A DNA stretch of 64,000 bases, taken from positions 1 through 64,000 of the forward strand of contig NZ_JAXAFJ010000012.1 of the NCBI RefSeq assembly GCF_033898525.1. The letters run 5' to 3'. The first letter of the stretch is position 1; each line of letters starts with the position of its first letter. Origin of the DNA: Flaviflagellibacter rhizophilus (GTDB lineage Bacteria; Pseudomonadota; Alphaproteobacteria; Rhizobiales; Methylopilaceae). A program made the translations under genes and the position numbers. Positions 16,053-24,779 of the stretch are shown here, piece after piece. The notes beneath the pieces are model-generated. The model was not told the origin of the DNA. It worked only from the letters and a program-made list of their open reading frames with translations, and searched no databases.

Positions 16053-17207
16053 ATGAAGACGAAGACCCTACTCTTGGCAAGCGCAGCTGCATTGTTCTGC
16101 GGCGCGGCCAATGCCGCTGACATGCCCGCTTATCCTGTTGAAGCTCCGGCTGTTGTCGCTGAGAACCCGTGGGACGCTTATGTGTCCGTGGGCGCTGGCT
16201 ACAGCTTCTTCGACGTTGGCGATGACCTCGGCTTCGGCGGCGTCATCGGCGGCGACGACGGCGATGAACTCGACTTCGACGACTTCCAGGCGGAAGTGCG
16301 CGCTACGGCCGCTTATCAGTTCGCCAGCTTCGGCGTGCAGAGCGACGTGGTGTTCAACTACCAGAGCTTCGACTTCCCGGAGATCGCGCCCGGTCTCAAC
16401 ATTCTCGACAGCGTGAAGACCACGGACGTTGCCGGCCATGCCTTCTGGCGCAATGACAGCTTCCTGCTCGGCGCGTNCGACTTCCCGGAGATCGCGCCCG
16501 GTCTCAACATTCTCGACAGCGTGAAGACCACGGACGTTGCCGGCCATGCCTTCTGGCGCAATGACAGCTTCCTGCTCGGCGCGTTCGGCCAGTACGGCCT
16601 GACCAGCGCTGACATCATCGGACCGCTCGGCGTTGACTTCGACCGGTTCTACGGCGGTGCGGAAGCACAGGGCTACTTCGGCAACTTCACGCTCTACGCT
16701 CAGGCCGGTTATCAGAACCTCGACCTCGGCATCGACATCCCGGGCCTCGACGACGTTGACGGCTTCTTCGTGAACGCCGAAGCCCGCTACTTTGCGACCG
16801 AAAACTGGAAGCTCTTCGTCAAGGCCGGCTACAACACCGCCACCCTGAGCGCGGACCTCGGCGAAGGCGGCGACTTTGAACTCGACTTCGACACCTTCAC
16901 GGTTGGCGGCGGCACCGAGTACCGCTTCGCTGACAGCCCGCTCAGCGTGTTCGCCAATGCCGAATACATCCACAGCGAGACCGACGGCCTCGAAGATTTG
17001 TCTGATGGCTTCCTGGACGAAGGCGAGTTCGGCACCGTCAAGGTTCTGGCTGGCCTGAAGCTCAACCTCGGCACCCAGACGCTGCTTGAGCGCGATCGTT
17101 CCGGCGCTTCGCTCGACCCGGTCAAGGACACCCTGTTCAACAATCTCGGCGCTGGCATCAGCGGCTTGCTGGGCGGCTTCGGCGGCGGCGACGACCTCGA
17201 TTTTTGA
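16053..17207 (+). CDS. Outer membrane beta-barrel protein (contains an assembly duplication)
   Basis: An outer-membrane protein with a signal peptide (LLLASAAALFCGAANA) and, after it, alternating amphipathic strands rich in Gly, Asp and aromatic residues (AYVSVGAGYSFFDV, YFGNFTLYAQAGYQNLDLG, LFVKAGYNTATLSADLG, VFANAEYIHSETDG). The start has GGGGAGC upstream. As given it has 384 codons including one unreadable codon, but 36 codons are an artefactual repeat around the 'n' at 16477, so the real protein is about 348 residues. The C-terminus is Gly/Asp-rich (LGGFGGGDDLDF) and lacks an obvious OmpA domain. A terminator follows. Confidence 0.8.
   Translation: MKTKTLLLASAAALFCGAANAADMPAYPVEAPAVVAENPWDAYVSVGAGYSFFDVGDDLGFGGVIGGDDGDELDFDDFQAEVRATAAYQFASFGVQSDVVFNYQSFDFPEIAPGLNILDSVKTTDVAGHAFWRNDSFLLGAXDFPEIAPGLNILDSVKTTDVAGHAFWRNDSFLLGAFGQYGLTSADIIGPLGVDFDRFYGGAEAQGYFGNFTLYAQAGYQNLDLGIDIPGLDDVDGFFVNAEARYFATENWKLFVKAGYNTATLSADLGEGGDFELDFDTFTVGGGTEYRFADSPLSVFANAEYIHSETDGLEDLSDGFLDEGEFGTVKVLAGLKLNLGTQTLLERDRSGASLDPVKDTLFNNLGAGISGLLGGFGGGDDLDF
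16370..16584. other. Exact 107-bp direct duplication around a single N (assembly join)
   Basis: Bases 16370-16476 and 16478-16584 are identical and are separated only by the ambiguous base at 16477. This is what results when two contigs that overlap by 107 bp are joined end to end with one N instead of being merged. The unit of 108 bp keeps the reading frame, which hides the artefact. Confidence 0.9.
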
Positions 17208-17234
17208 TCATCGCGTCACCTAACCCTGAATAGG

Positions 17235-17261
17235 AAAGCCCCGCTTCGGCGGGGCTTTTTT
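17235..17261 (+). terminator. Intrinsic terminator of the outer membrane protein gene
   Basis: A 10-bp perfect stem AAAGCCCCGC/GCGGGGCTTT with a TTCG tetraloop followed by a T tract, 27 bp after the stop codon. Confidence 0.9.
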
Positions 17262-17488
17262 GTTGAGCGTAGCAAGAGTTTGAGCAGTGCCGCCGTGCTC
17301 GCCTCCACATAGGCTCCCGCCTTGTGATGGCCTTTCAGCTACAAGCACCTAATTAGAGGTCGTGCAGGGCATTGCTTCCTACGGCAGTGTGCGGGAACTG
17401 CGCTCCCCAGCCATGAACCCGTAGCGAGCGAAAGCTCGCCCTTGCCACTGGTGATCGCGCCAATGATCAGGACCGCGTCAGGGGCGGG

Positions 17489-17947
17489 TTAGACCGAGAA
17501 TCGCAAGCCGCCCAATAGATACTGAAGCGTTTCCGCCATGGCGATACAGCCATAGGCGGCGAAGCCGGTGCCGGCGTTTCCGGTTGTCAAGTAGCTAGTG
17601 CCAAACATGGAGGCGATCTGCCCCCACATCAGAAGAACCGCGACGGCACCTGCCGTTCGAAGAACCGGCGTCTTAGGCCAGCGCCCGTTGATTTACAGCG
17701 CGGCGAGACGCATGCCTCCGACCGTGCCGAAGATTTTAGCCAAGCCTTCTCCGCTGAACCCGTGAGACACCAACTCCGTGAAGTTGACCGCGCCGAGCGT
17801 GTGGCCTGACTGCACGAGGATCAGGCCCCCGGCATCATGTTGGCGGCGGAAAGCCACTCCAGCCCGCGCTCGCGGGCTTGCTGCTGATAGCGGGTCATCT
17901 GCCACCCGCCTTCGGAGGATCCCCACGTCTTCCAATCGCGCCCGCAA
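17489..17947 (-). pseudogene. Degraded phage-type membrane protein with in-frame stop
   Basis: The minus-strand frame reads ILVQSGHTLGAVNFTELVSH, GLAKIFGTVGGMRLAAL, then a TAA stop (17693-17695), then INGRWPKTPVLRTAGAVAVL, MWGQIASMFGTSYL and MAETLQYLLGGLRFSV to the next stop. The pattern of a short soluble part, an N-G-R-W-x-K-T-P hinge and two membrane spans recalls small prophage membrane proteins of alphaproteobacteria. An upstream 34-codon frame (MIGFYVVSRSTDTIANTIAG, start near 18003) may be its broken companion. Assignment to phage origin is inference. Confidence 0.5.
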
Positions 17948-18682
17948 TGGTGTTCGCGATCGTGTCCGTCGAGCGGGACACGACGTAGAAGCCGATCATT
18001 GGTCACTACCACCTAGATGACGAGCTCGCCCGGGTGCCGGTGTGCTTGGCTACCGTTTGCTGCTTCGCTGGAAGCTGCCGGCTTCTGGATACCTGCCTAT
18101 GCTCCTGGTAGCTCATGCTTCGGGATCGCACTAGGCCTGCCGCCCTTCTTGCGATGTACGCAGAGCTGCGCCGCCAGGCGCCCGCAAGGCCGAAGGCCGA
18201 AGGCCGCGCAGGCGAGCGAAGCGAGCGTGAGATCAACAAGCTCGATACGCAGGCTCACCAGCAACGCAAACAAAGCAGCAAGCGGACAGGCGGCGAGCAT
18301 AGGGTGGGAAGGCCGCCCACTTCACCTCGTCTGCGCCGGCGATCCGTGTCGCCGCAAGAAAATTCAACAATCTGAGTCAGTCTGGTGCCGGCACCGCTAT
18401 AAATGAAGTGTACGAAACAATGCTGGGCCGAATGCCCTGCACTTCTAAATAGCGGTCCACAGAAACGCCAATGACCCCTCTTCCTGAACCTCTCAAACAT
18501 AGTGCGACGATACATATCAGCCCCGCAAGTATCGTAGGTTTACTTATCTTCCGTCCGTTTTTGTTGGGGCGCAGGCCAATCATGGGGAGGGATGCATCGG
18601 TCGTTCACTTTACCCCGGTATACGCGGGCTACGCATTACTCGGTTCTGCCTGCTTCGATTGGGTTAGGGGGGGCACCTTCTG
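17948..18682. other. 735-bp stretch without a secure gene
   Basis: Several short frames exist, but none has a convincing ribosome site and domain. A 67-codon minus frame (18097-18300, LAALFALLVSLRIELVDLTL) could encode a two-span membrane protein. A 68-codon minus frame (18377-18583, with the hydrophobic ILAGLICIVALCL) could encode another. The heptamer GGCCGAA occurs nearly three times in tandem at about 18190-18206. The region between the phage remnant and the excisionase-like gene is probably decayed mobile-element DNA. Confidence 0.5.
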
Positions 18683-18949
18683 ATGGGCAAGAGTGTCGCA
18701 CCGATCGAGCCGCGCCTGCTGAACAGATCGCGCGCCGCTGACTACTGCTCCATGGCGCACAGCACCTTCGATTCTAACTGCCCTGTCGCGCCTGTCCGCG
18801 TGCATGCAGGGGAACGGGGTCTTCGCTGGGATCGAGCGGCGCTGGACCGCTGGATTGACAGCCTGGACGAGACCAGGGGGCCTGCGCGGCCCCGCACATT
18901 GATGGAGAGGCTTGCAGTCCATGACGGTTGTGCGCGTGAAAGGCATTAA
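18683..18949 (+). CDS. AlpA/excisionase-like DNA-binding protein
   Basis: An 88-residue protein. LLNRSRAADYCSMAHSTFDS followed by GLRWDRAALDRWIDSLDE is the layout of AlpA/MerR-type winged helix-turn-helix proteins: a sensor helix, a short wing and R/K-W-D/x-R-xx-L-D-x-W-I. Its 3' end overlaps the integrase start, so the two are co-expressed. Such partners usually act as excisionases or regulators of the adjacent recombinase. Confidence 0.75.
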   Translation: MGKSVAPIEPRLLNRSRAADYCSMAHSTFDSNCPVAPVRVHAGERGLRWDRAALDRWIDSLDETRGPARPRTLMERLAVHDGCARERH

Positions 18950-19967
18950 GCGCTACCGGGAGCCGAAGACCGGCAAGTGGTACTGCTACCATCGTGCGAG
19001 CGGCACGCGCATTCTCGCGGAGTTCGGGACGGCCGCTTTCTTCGTGGAACTCGACAAGCTCAACCAGAAGCACGCGCCGAAGGCAGCCAAGGATGGCACG
19101 CTTGCCGCGCTCATTAAGGCGTACAGGTCTTCACCGGCATTCCAAGACCTGGCCCGGCGCACGCAGAGCGACTACCAGAAGGTGCTCGACTATCTGGCGA
19201 TCATCGACGACACCGTGCTCGCCGAGATCGACGGTCCCTTCGTCGCGGAACTGCGAGACGCCACCTACCAACTCCGCAAGCGTCGGTTCGCGAACTACGT
19301 GATCGCGGTTCTGTCGGCCATGCTGTCGTTCGGCATCGAGCGCGGCATCGTGAAAGAGAACGCCGTAAAGGGCGTGAAGAAGGTCAAGCGCCCGAAGGAT
19401 GCCCCGGAGGCGAACCGCCCCTGGACACCGGAAGAGCGCGACATCGTGCTGGCCGAAGCGCCGCCGCATCTCCAGGTGCCTATCGCCATTGGCCGATACA
19501 CGGGCCTGCGGGAAGGCGACGTGATTCGGCTCGGCAAGACCGCCTACGCCAACGGCACGATCACCGTTCGCACGAGCAAGACCGGGCAAGAGGTGTTCTG
19601 GCCCTGCGTGGAGCCGCTGGCGGTCATCCTTGAAGGCATGCCGCAGCACGACGCCATCACGCTCTGCGCGAACTCGCGGGGCATGCCTTGGACGGAGAGC
19701 GGATTCCGGGCGTCGTTCTTCAAGTTTCTAGGCAAGCTGCACGCGGATGGCAGGGTCGGCGCGGGCCTCACGTTCCACGGTCTGCGCCATACGGTCGCGG
19801 GGGAACTGGCAGAGCTGGGCTGGGATCGGCGCGCCATTGCCGACGCGCTGGGCCAAAGCGATGAGCGACAGGCGGGCCACTACTCCCGCCGGGCCAACCT
19901 TCGGAAGAAGATGACGGCCATCGTTCAGAGCTTGGACACGGAACGAAACGGGAAGAAAGTTGTCTAG
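18921..19967 (+). CDS. Tyrosine recombinase (phage-type integrase)
   Basis: A 348-residue site-specific recombinase. The ATG at 18921 is chosen because GGAGAGG lies 11 bases upstream. An N-terminal basic arm (VKGIKRYREPKTGKWYCYHR) is followed by a SAM-like core-binding domain (LIKAYRSSPAFQDL, TQSDYQKVLDYL) and a catalytic domain: Arg in YTGLREGDVIRL, Lys in TSKTGQEV, H-x-x-R in FHGLRHTVAG, His and the nucleophile Tyr in AGHYSRR. All catalytic residues are present, so it may be active. It ends 62 bp before the 3' end of tRNA-Met, the expected attachment site of its element. Confidence 0.92.
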   Translation: MTVVRVKGIKRYREPKTGKWYCYHRASGTRILAEFGTAAFFVELDKLNQKHAPKAAKDGTLAALIKAYRSSPAFQDLARRTQSDYQKVLDYLAIIDDTVLAEIDGPFVAELRDATYQLRKRRFANYVIAVLSAMLSFGIERGIVKENAVKGVKKVKRPKDAPEANRPWTPEERDIVLAEAPPHLQVPIAIGRYTGLREGDVIRLGKTAYANGTITVRTSKTGQEVFWPCVEPLAVILEGMPQHDAITLCANSRGMPWTESGFRASFFKFLGKLHADGRVGAGLTFHGLRHTVAGELAELGWDRRAIADALGQSDERQAGHYSRRANLRKKMTAIVQSLDTERNGKKVV

Positions 19968-20028
19968 AAATTCGGATCGGAGTGTCTAGACGAACGCCGC
20001 GTAGTGAGAACCCCCCCCTAGAGGTTCT

Positions 20029-20105
20029 TGGTAGCGGGAGAGGGACTCGAACCCCCGACACGCGGATTATGATTCCGCTGCTCTAACCACCTGAGCTACC
20101 CCGCC
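20029..20105 (-). tRNA. tRNA-Met(CAT), elongator type
   Basis: A 77-nt cloverleaf on the minus strand with encoded CCA (20029-20031), TTCGAGT T-loop, D-arm AGCTCAGGTGGTTAGAGC, and anticodon loop ATCATAA in a GCGGA/TCCGC stem. The acceptor GGCGGGG rules out the initiator (no C1:A72-type mismatch) and the pattern is that of elongator tRNA-Met; tRNA-Ile2(CAT) is the less likely alternative. The integrase gene faces its 3' end. Confidence 0.93.
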
Positions 20106-20197
20106 ACTGGCGCGGATATAGGTTCCCGCCCCTTCTCAAGTCAAGCGCGGCGCAATGGTTCTGTCGCAAAAGCATGCTTGCTCACAGTAGAGCCGGT

Positions 20198-20839
20198 TCA
20201 CCCTGTTTTGCGCAGCCGCACCAGCTTGAAGAAGCCCGCCGGGAACACCGGCTCCACGTTCATGAAGCGCATGTCCGGGTGACGCTCGGCCCAGCGCTCC
20301 AGGCGCGAGACCTTGAAGTGCGAGCTCCAGCCGACCTTGCTCATGAGCGGAGCAAGCTGCTCTTCCACCTTGGCCTGCAGCCCGGCATCGGCACCGAGCT
20401 TGGAGGTGACCACGATCTCGCCGCCGGGACGCAGCACGCGCCGCATCTCGTCCAGCGCGCTTTCGGGATCGGGCACGAGGGTGATGACGAAGGGCACGGC
20501 CACCGCATCGAAGCTTTCGTCCCGGAAGCCGAGGCGGCAGGCGTCCATGCTGGCCAGCACCCGGACATGATGAAGCCCGAGATCGCGCACCTTCTCGACG
20601 GCTTTGCCCAGCATGTGCTCGGAAAGATCGACTCCGGTGACCTGCCTGTCATGCGGGTAGTAGCGAAGCACAAGGCCGGTGCCGACGCCCACCTCAAGGA
20701 TGTCGCGCCCGCAGGCCGCGGCGGCCCCCGCGGTCTTGCGGTGCGCGTCCGACAGCAGCTTGTTATAAACCTTGTCGTAGATCGGCGCCCATTTCTCGTA
20801 GACGCGTTTCTGCCCGGCCAGATCGTATTGGACGCTCAT
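20198..20839 (-). CDS. Class I SAM-dependent methyltransferase (PmtA/UbiE-like)
   Basis: A 213-residue cytoplasmic methyltransferase. Motif I is ILEVGVGTGLVLRYYP, the acidic motif II region is VTGVDLSEHML, and the post-motifs are FDAVAVPFVITLVPDPE and MRRVLRPGGEIVVTSK. The N-terminal YEKWAPIYDKVYN is typical of phosphatidylethanolamine N-methyltransferases of the Rhodobacter type (PmtA), which make phosphatidylcholine precursors, but the same layout occurs in UbiE relatives. It overlaps mnmA by 4 bp (ATGA) and is its downstream operon partner. Confidence 0.82.
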   Translation of the reverse strand: MSVQYDLAGQKRVYEKWAPIYDKVYNKLLSDAHRKTAGAAAACGRDILEVGVGTGLVLRYYPHDRQVTGVDLSEHMLGKAVEKVRDLGLHHVRVLASMDACRLGFRDESFDAVAVPFVITLVPDPESALDEMRRVLRPGGEIVVTSKLGADAGLQAKVEEQLAPLMSKVGWSSHFKVSRLERWAERHPDMRFMNVEPVFPAGFFKLVRLRKTG

Positions 20840-22020
20840 CGTGTCTGCACCAGTTCTGCCTCGGGCACAGGCATCGGCGGCTTCTCGACGGCCGCGATGA
20901 TGCCGCCTCCGAGCACCCGCGCCTGCCCTTGCGCCGCATCGTAGAACACGCAGGCCTGCCCGCGCGCAACGCCCTCTTCCGCCTCGCTGAGCAGCACTTC
21001 CGGGCCCGACGCGCCGACGCGCAGAAGGGCCGGTGCCGGCGGGCGCGTCGAGCGCACCTTCACGAAAATGTCCAGGCCCTCTTCCGGAATCCGCTCGAAG
21101 CCGTCTTCGCCGATCCAGTTGACGTCGCGGAGCACGATGCGCCGGACGGCGAGCGCCTCCCGCGGACCGACGAAAACGCGCCGTGTAGCGGCCTCGACGC
21201 CGACCACGAAGAGCGGTTCACCGGTGGAAAGCCCCAGACCGCGCCGCTGGCCCACGGTGTAGTGCATGATGCCCTTGTGGCGGCCCATGAGGCGGCCATC
21301 GACATGGACGATGTCACCCGCCTCGCCCGCCTCCGGCTTGAGGCGGCCGACGATGTCCGCGTAGTGCCCGTTCGGGACGAAGCAGATGTCCTGGCTGTCG
21401 TGCTTTTCCGCGACGTGGAGACCGAATTCGCGGGCGAGATCGCGCGTCTCGTCCTTGCTGAGATCGCCCAGAGGGAAACGCAGGAGCGCGAGCTGGTCAC
21501 GCGTCGTGCCATAGAGGAAGTAGCTTTGGTCGCGATCCGGATCGCGACCGCGAAGGAGTTGCCGGCCGCCGTTGGCTGCGGCGCGCGAGGACACGTAATG
21601 CCCTGTCGCAAGCGCGGCGGCACCCAGATCACGCGCGGTGTTGAGAAGGTCGGTGAACTTGATGCGCTGGTTGCAGTCCACGCAGGGGATCGGCGTCTCG
21701 CCGGACGCATAGCTTTCCGCGAAGCGGTCGATCACCGCCTGGCGGAAGCGGTCCTCGTAGTCCAGCACGTAGTGAGGAATGCCGATGGCCTCCGCCACGC
21801 GTCGCGCGTCGTGGATGTCCTGCCCCGCGCAGCAGGCGCCCTTGCGGTGGACCGCGGCGCCATGATCGTAGAGCTGGAGGGTCACGCCCACGATATCATA
21901 GCCGCAGCGCTTCAGGAGAGCCGCGACGACCGAGGAATCGACACCGCCCGACATCGCAACCACGACCCGGTTGTCCTGTGGGCGACCGGGAAGATCGAGG
22001 TCTGTGCGCATTTTGCTCAT
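20836..22020 (-). CDS. mnmA: tRNA 2-thiouridine(34) synthase MnmA
   Basis: A 394-residue tRNA-specific 2-thiouridylase that installs the thio group at the wobble uridine of tRNA Glu, Gln and Lys. The ATP-pyrophosphatase P-loop is VVVAMSGGVDSSVVAALL. The two catalytic cysteines are in PCVDCNQRIKF and DSQDICFVP. Also present are GHYVSS, DRDQSYFLYG and the C-terminal beta-barrel domain. Length is normal for alphaproteobacteria. The methyltransferase gene follows with an overlap. Confidence 0.95.
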   Translation of the reverse strand: MSKMRTDLDLPGRPQDNRVVVAMSGGVDSSVVAALLKRCGYDIVGVTLQLYDHGAAVHRKGACCAGQDIHDARRVAEAIGIPHYVLDYEDRFRQAVIDRFAESYASGETPIPCVDCNQRIKFTDLLNTARDLGAAALATGHYVSSRAAANGGRQLLRGRDPDRDQSYFLYGTTRDQLALLRFPLGDLSKDETRDLAREFGLHVAEKHDSQDICFVPNGHYADIVGRLKPEAGEAGDIVHVDGRLMGRHKGIMHYTVGQRRGLGLSTGEPLFVVGVEAATRRVFVGPREALAVRRIVLRDVNWIGEDGFERIPEEGLDIFVKVRSTRPPAPALLRVGASGPEVLLSEAEEGVARGQACVFYDAAQGQARVLGGGIIAAVEKPPMPVPEAELVQTR

Positions 22021-22197
22021 GATCCATGATGCCGCGGCACCCGCGCGGGCACCGCTTCATTTAGGCGCTCTGCGCCCGCGGTTCCAGCCTGCCGCCCTTG
22101 AACCACCGCGGAGGTACCCGGTTGGGCCCTCAGAAATAGCCGATGAACCGGATGGTTCCATGCCGTCACACGATTACTCCGCTTTTATGCTTCCAGC

Positions 22198-22212
22198 TTA
22201 GGCAAATGTTAA
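22198..22212 (+). promoter_or_regulatory. Candidate CtrA-binding box upstream of sciP
   Basis: TTAG-N7-TTAA (22198-22201 and 22209-22212) differs at one base from the full CtrA consensus TTAA-N7-TTAA and lies 54 bp upstream of the sciP start codon, where CtrA-activated promoters carry it. Confidence 0.55.
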
Positions 22213-22266
22213 ACGCCCGGCATTACCTTCAATAGGAATGATGGTCAGTCTTGTTGAGAGTAAACG

Positions 22267-22545
22267 ATGACCGAGTTGCCGCGCGCAAAGGTAAAATACG
22301 TTATCGGCCCCGACGGCAGCCCGTTGACCATTGCCGACCTGCCACCCACCGATACCAAGAGATGGGTCATTCGCCGCAAGGCGGAAGTGGTCGCCGCGGT
22401 GCGTGGCGGACTGCTCAGCCTCGAGGAGGCGTGCAAGCGCTACACTCTGACGGTCGAGGAGTTTCTGGCGTGGCAGGCAAGCATCGAGCGTCATGGTCTC
22501 GCCGGTCTCCGCACCACCAGGATCCAGCAATATCGCGTCGGATAA
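22267..22545 (+). CDS. sciP: CtrA inhibitor SciP (DUF1153)
   Basis: A 92-residue small helix-turn-helix protein of the DUF1153 family. In Caulobacter, SciP binds CtrA and DNA and blocks transcription of CtrA-activated genes in G1 cells. The family core is nearly invariant here: KVKYVIGPDGSPLTIADLPP, TKRWVIRRKAEVVAAVRGGL, SLEEACKRYTLTVEEFLAWQ and HGLAGLRTTR. It is monocistronic, with a strong terminator after it and a CtrA-like box before it. It lies 1 kb from ctrA, the protein it controls. Confidence 0.93.
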   Translation: MTELPRAKVKYVIGPDGSPLTIADLPPTDTKRWVIRRKAEVVAAVRGGLLSLEEACKRYTLTVEEFLAWQASIERHGLAGLRTTRIQQYRVG

Positions 22546-22585
22546 ACGTTAAATCCTATTCATACCGATTACTTGTTCCTTACCG

Positions 22586-22614
22586 AAACGCCGCTCTCAG
22601 AGCGGCGTTTTGCT
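22586..22614 (+). terminator. Intrinsic terminator of sciP
   Basis: A 10-bp stem AAACGCCGCT/AGCGGCGTTT with a CTCAG loop, followed by TGCTTTT, 40 bp after the sciP stop. Confidence 0.85.
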
Positions 22615-22651
22615 TTTGTTAACTTGGTGACGCCTCCGGCCTGCCGAAACG

Positions 22652-22678
22652 AAAAAAGCCCGCGTGATGCGGGCTTTC
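22652..22678 (-). terminator. Intrinsic terminator of fliJ
   Basis: Read on the minus strand, AAAGCCCGC-ATCAC-GCGGGCTTT continues into a T tract, 26 bp beyond the fliJ stop codon. Confidence 0.85.
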
Positions 22679-22703
22679 GGTGCTGCGATTTGGAACGCCG
22701 GTT

Positions 22704-23078
22704 CTAGCTGGCGCGGCGTGACGTCGTTTCGCGTCCGGCTTCCGTGCGCTGGTCGCGGGCGTCGAGGGCCTCCGCCTTCTCCAGATCCGCCTGGGCATCT
22801 TCCATGGCTGCCTGAGCCTCGGCCAGCTGGACCTTGAGCTCTTCCGCCGACCGCAGGAGATTGTCGCGCCGCTGTGCTGCGGCCCTCGCATAGGTTGGAT
22901 AGGCGAAATGGTTCACGTCGCCAATGCCGGCGCGCTGTTCCTCCACCTCGATCTCCCGGTCCAGATCGGCCGCGATGCGCATGAACTCTGCGACCATGGC
23001 TTCGATCTGGCCCACCTGGCGGCGGCGCTCGTCAACTTGGAACCGCTTCAAGCGGATCATGGTGTCACGCGATTTCAT
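22704..23078 (-). CDS. fliJ: Flagellar export protein FliJ (rhizobial type)
   Basis: A 124-residue coiled-coil protein that in flagellar type III export links the ATPase ring to the export gate. The start at 23078 (MKSRDTMIRLKRFQVDERRR) is where the family begins; upstream in-frame starts at 23090 and beyond lack a ribosome site. The sequence is heptad-rich throughout (QVGQIEAMVAEFMRIAADLD, AEELKVQLAEAQAAMEDAQA) with the GIGDVNHFAYPTYARAAAQR segment seen in FliJ proteins encoded beside ctrA in Hyphomicrobiales. No other flagellar genes are in the window. Confidence 0.85.
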   Translation of the reverse strand: MKSRDTMIRLKRFQVDERRRQVGQIEAMVAEFMRIAADLDREIEVEEQRAGIGDVNHFAYPTYARAAAQRRDNLLRSAEELKVQLAEAQAAMEDAQADLEKAEALDARDQRTEAGRETTSRRAS

Positions 23079-23563
23079 AAGTTCGTTCATGACATACGGC
23101 CGGTTAGCACAGGCTTTGCCGGCCGTGCGCAATTTGAACTATCTGCCGCGATCCTGACGCAATCCTGTTTCCGCTTCCTTACCGGGCGGACGCATTCGGT
23201 GTGGCCCGTCATCCACAGGAAATCCACAGCCCGATGATTCGGTCGCGAAGGTAACGGTTCGTTTACCTCGCCGGTTAATGATTTGAACCAAGGTTCGACA
23301 AGCCGCGTTTGCCATACGGATCGTCGAAGGCTGAGTCACTTGAGTCAGTTAGGGCGTATAGCTAAGAACTTAGTTTAGCACCTGCCGCTGGGAATTTTGC
23401 TTTTGGGGCAACGGTTTATCCGCCATCCACAGCTTCGTTCACGTGGTGCTTGCTGAGGGAAATAAAACTCTGTTAACCATTCGGTGTCAGAGTTCAGTAA
23501 CGGAAATGGATTGGTCCCGGCTTCTTGCCGCGACGCGGCATTGCAGGAGCGGTGGAGGGCATT
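23079..23563 (+). promoter_or_regulatory. ctrA upstream region with GANTC sites and a CtrA-like box
   Basis: The 485 bp before ctrA hold three GANTC sites, targets of the cell-cycle methylase CcrM, at 23237, 23333 and 23342. They also hold ATAA-N7-TTAACC at 23462-23478, one base off the CtrA consensus, and a near-palindrome GGTAACGGTTCGTTTACC at 23251-23268. In Caulobacter and Brucella, ctrA promoters are controlled by methylation of such sites and by CtrA itself; here this is inferred from position and sequence. No gene is visible in the stretch. Confidence 0.6.
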
Positions 23564-24262
<699 letters not shown>

Positions 24263-24282
24263 TCCACGCCACGCAAAAAAAG

Positions 24283-24305
24283 ACCCCGCTTCGGCGGGGT
24301 TTTTT
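24283..24305. terminator. Bidirectional terminator between ctrA and the CheY-like gene
   Basis: Stem ACCCCGC/GCGGGGT with a TTCG loop, flanked by an A tract on the left and a T tract on the right, so it works for both convergent genes. The core resembles the terminator at 17235. Confidence 0.88.
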
Positions 24306-24321
24306 GTTTCCTGAACCCGGT

Positions 24322-24687
24322 CTAGGCGAGGCCGACCTGCTGGAACTTCGACTGGACCAGATCCCGGTCGAAGGGCTTCATGATGTACTCGTCGGCACCA
24401 GCCCGCAGCGCGCGAGCGATCTGCGCGACATCATGCTCGGTCGTGCAGAACACCACTTTCGGTGCCCTTCCCGCCTCGGTCGAACGCAGTTCCCGAAGAA
24501 ACTCCATGCCGTCCATCACTGGCATGTTCCAGTCCAGCAGGATGGCGTCGGGCATTTGGTCCATGCACTGCTCAAGGGCTTCGCGGCCATTCTCAGCCTC
24601 GATGATGCGGAAGTGGCAGCTTTCCAGAATCCGGCGTGCGACTTTCCGCACGACGCTGGAATCGTCCACCACAAGGCACGTCTTCAT
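24322..24687 (-). CDS. Single-domain CheY-like response regulator
   Basis: A 121-residue receiver domain alone: MKTCLVVDDSSVVRKVARRI, phosphoacceptor Asp52 in LLDWNMPVMDGMEFL, Thr in VVFCTTEHD and Lys in EYIMKPFDRDLVQ. The start at 24687 has GGGAGAGGG upstream; the longer frame to 24750 would add an unstructured tail. It is the last gene of a minus-strand set with a CheA-like kinase and chpT, so the kinase at 24780-25922 is the likely phosphodonor. Confidence 0.88.
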   Translation of the reverse strand: MKTCLVVDDSSVVRKVARRILESCHFRIIEAENGREALEQCMDQMPDAILLDWNMPVMDGMEFLRELRSTEAGRAPKVVFCTTEHDVAQIARALRAGADEYIMKPFDRDLVQSKFQQVGLA

Positions 24688-24779
24688 AGCCAACCCTCTC
24701 CCGCGAATGTCGCGATCCCCGGGGCACCATCGGCGGGCATGCCTCTCCACGAGGTGAAGAGATTCGCAGAAAGTTGAAG

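Noticed and set aside
18190..18206. Tandem GGCCGAA heptamers as an iteron or origin
   Set aside because: Fewer than three full copies, no replication initiator gene nearby and no AT-rich region next to it.
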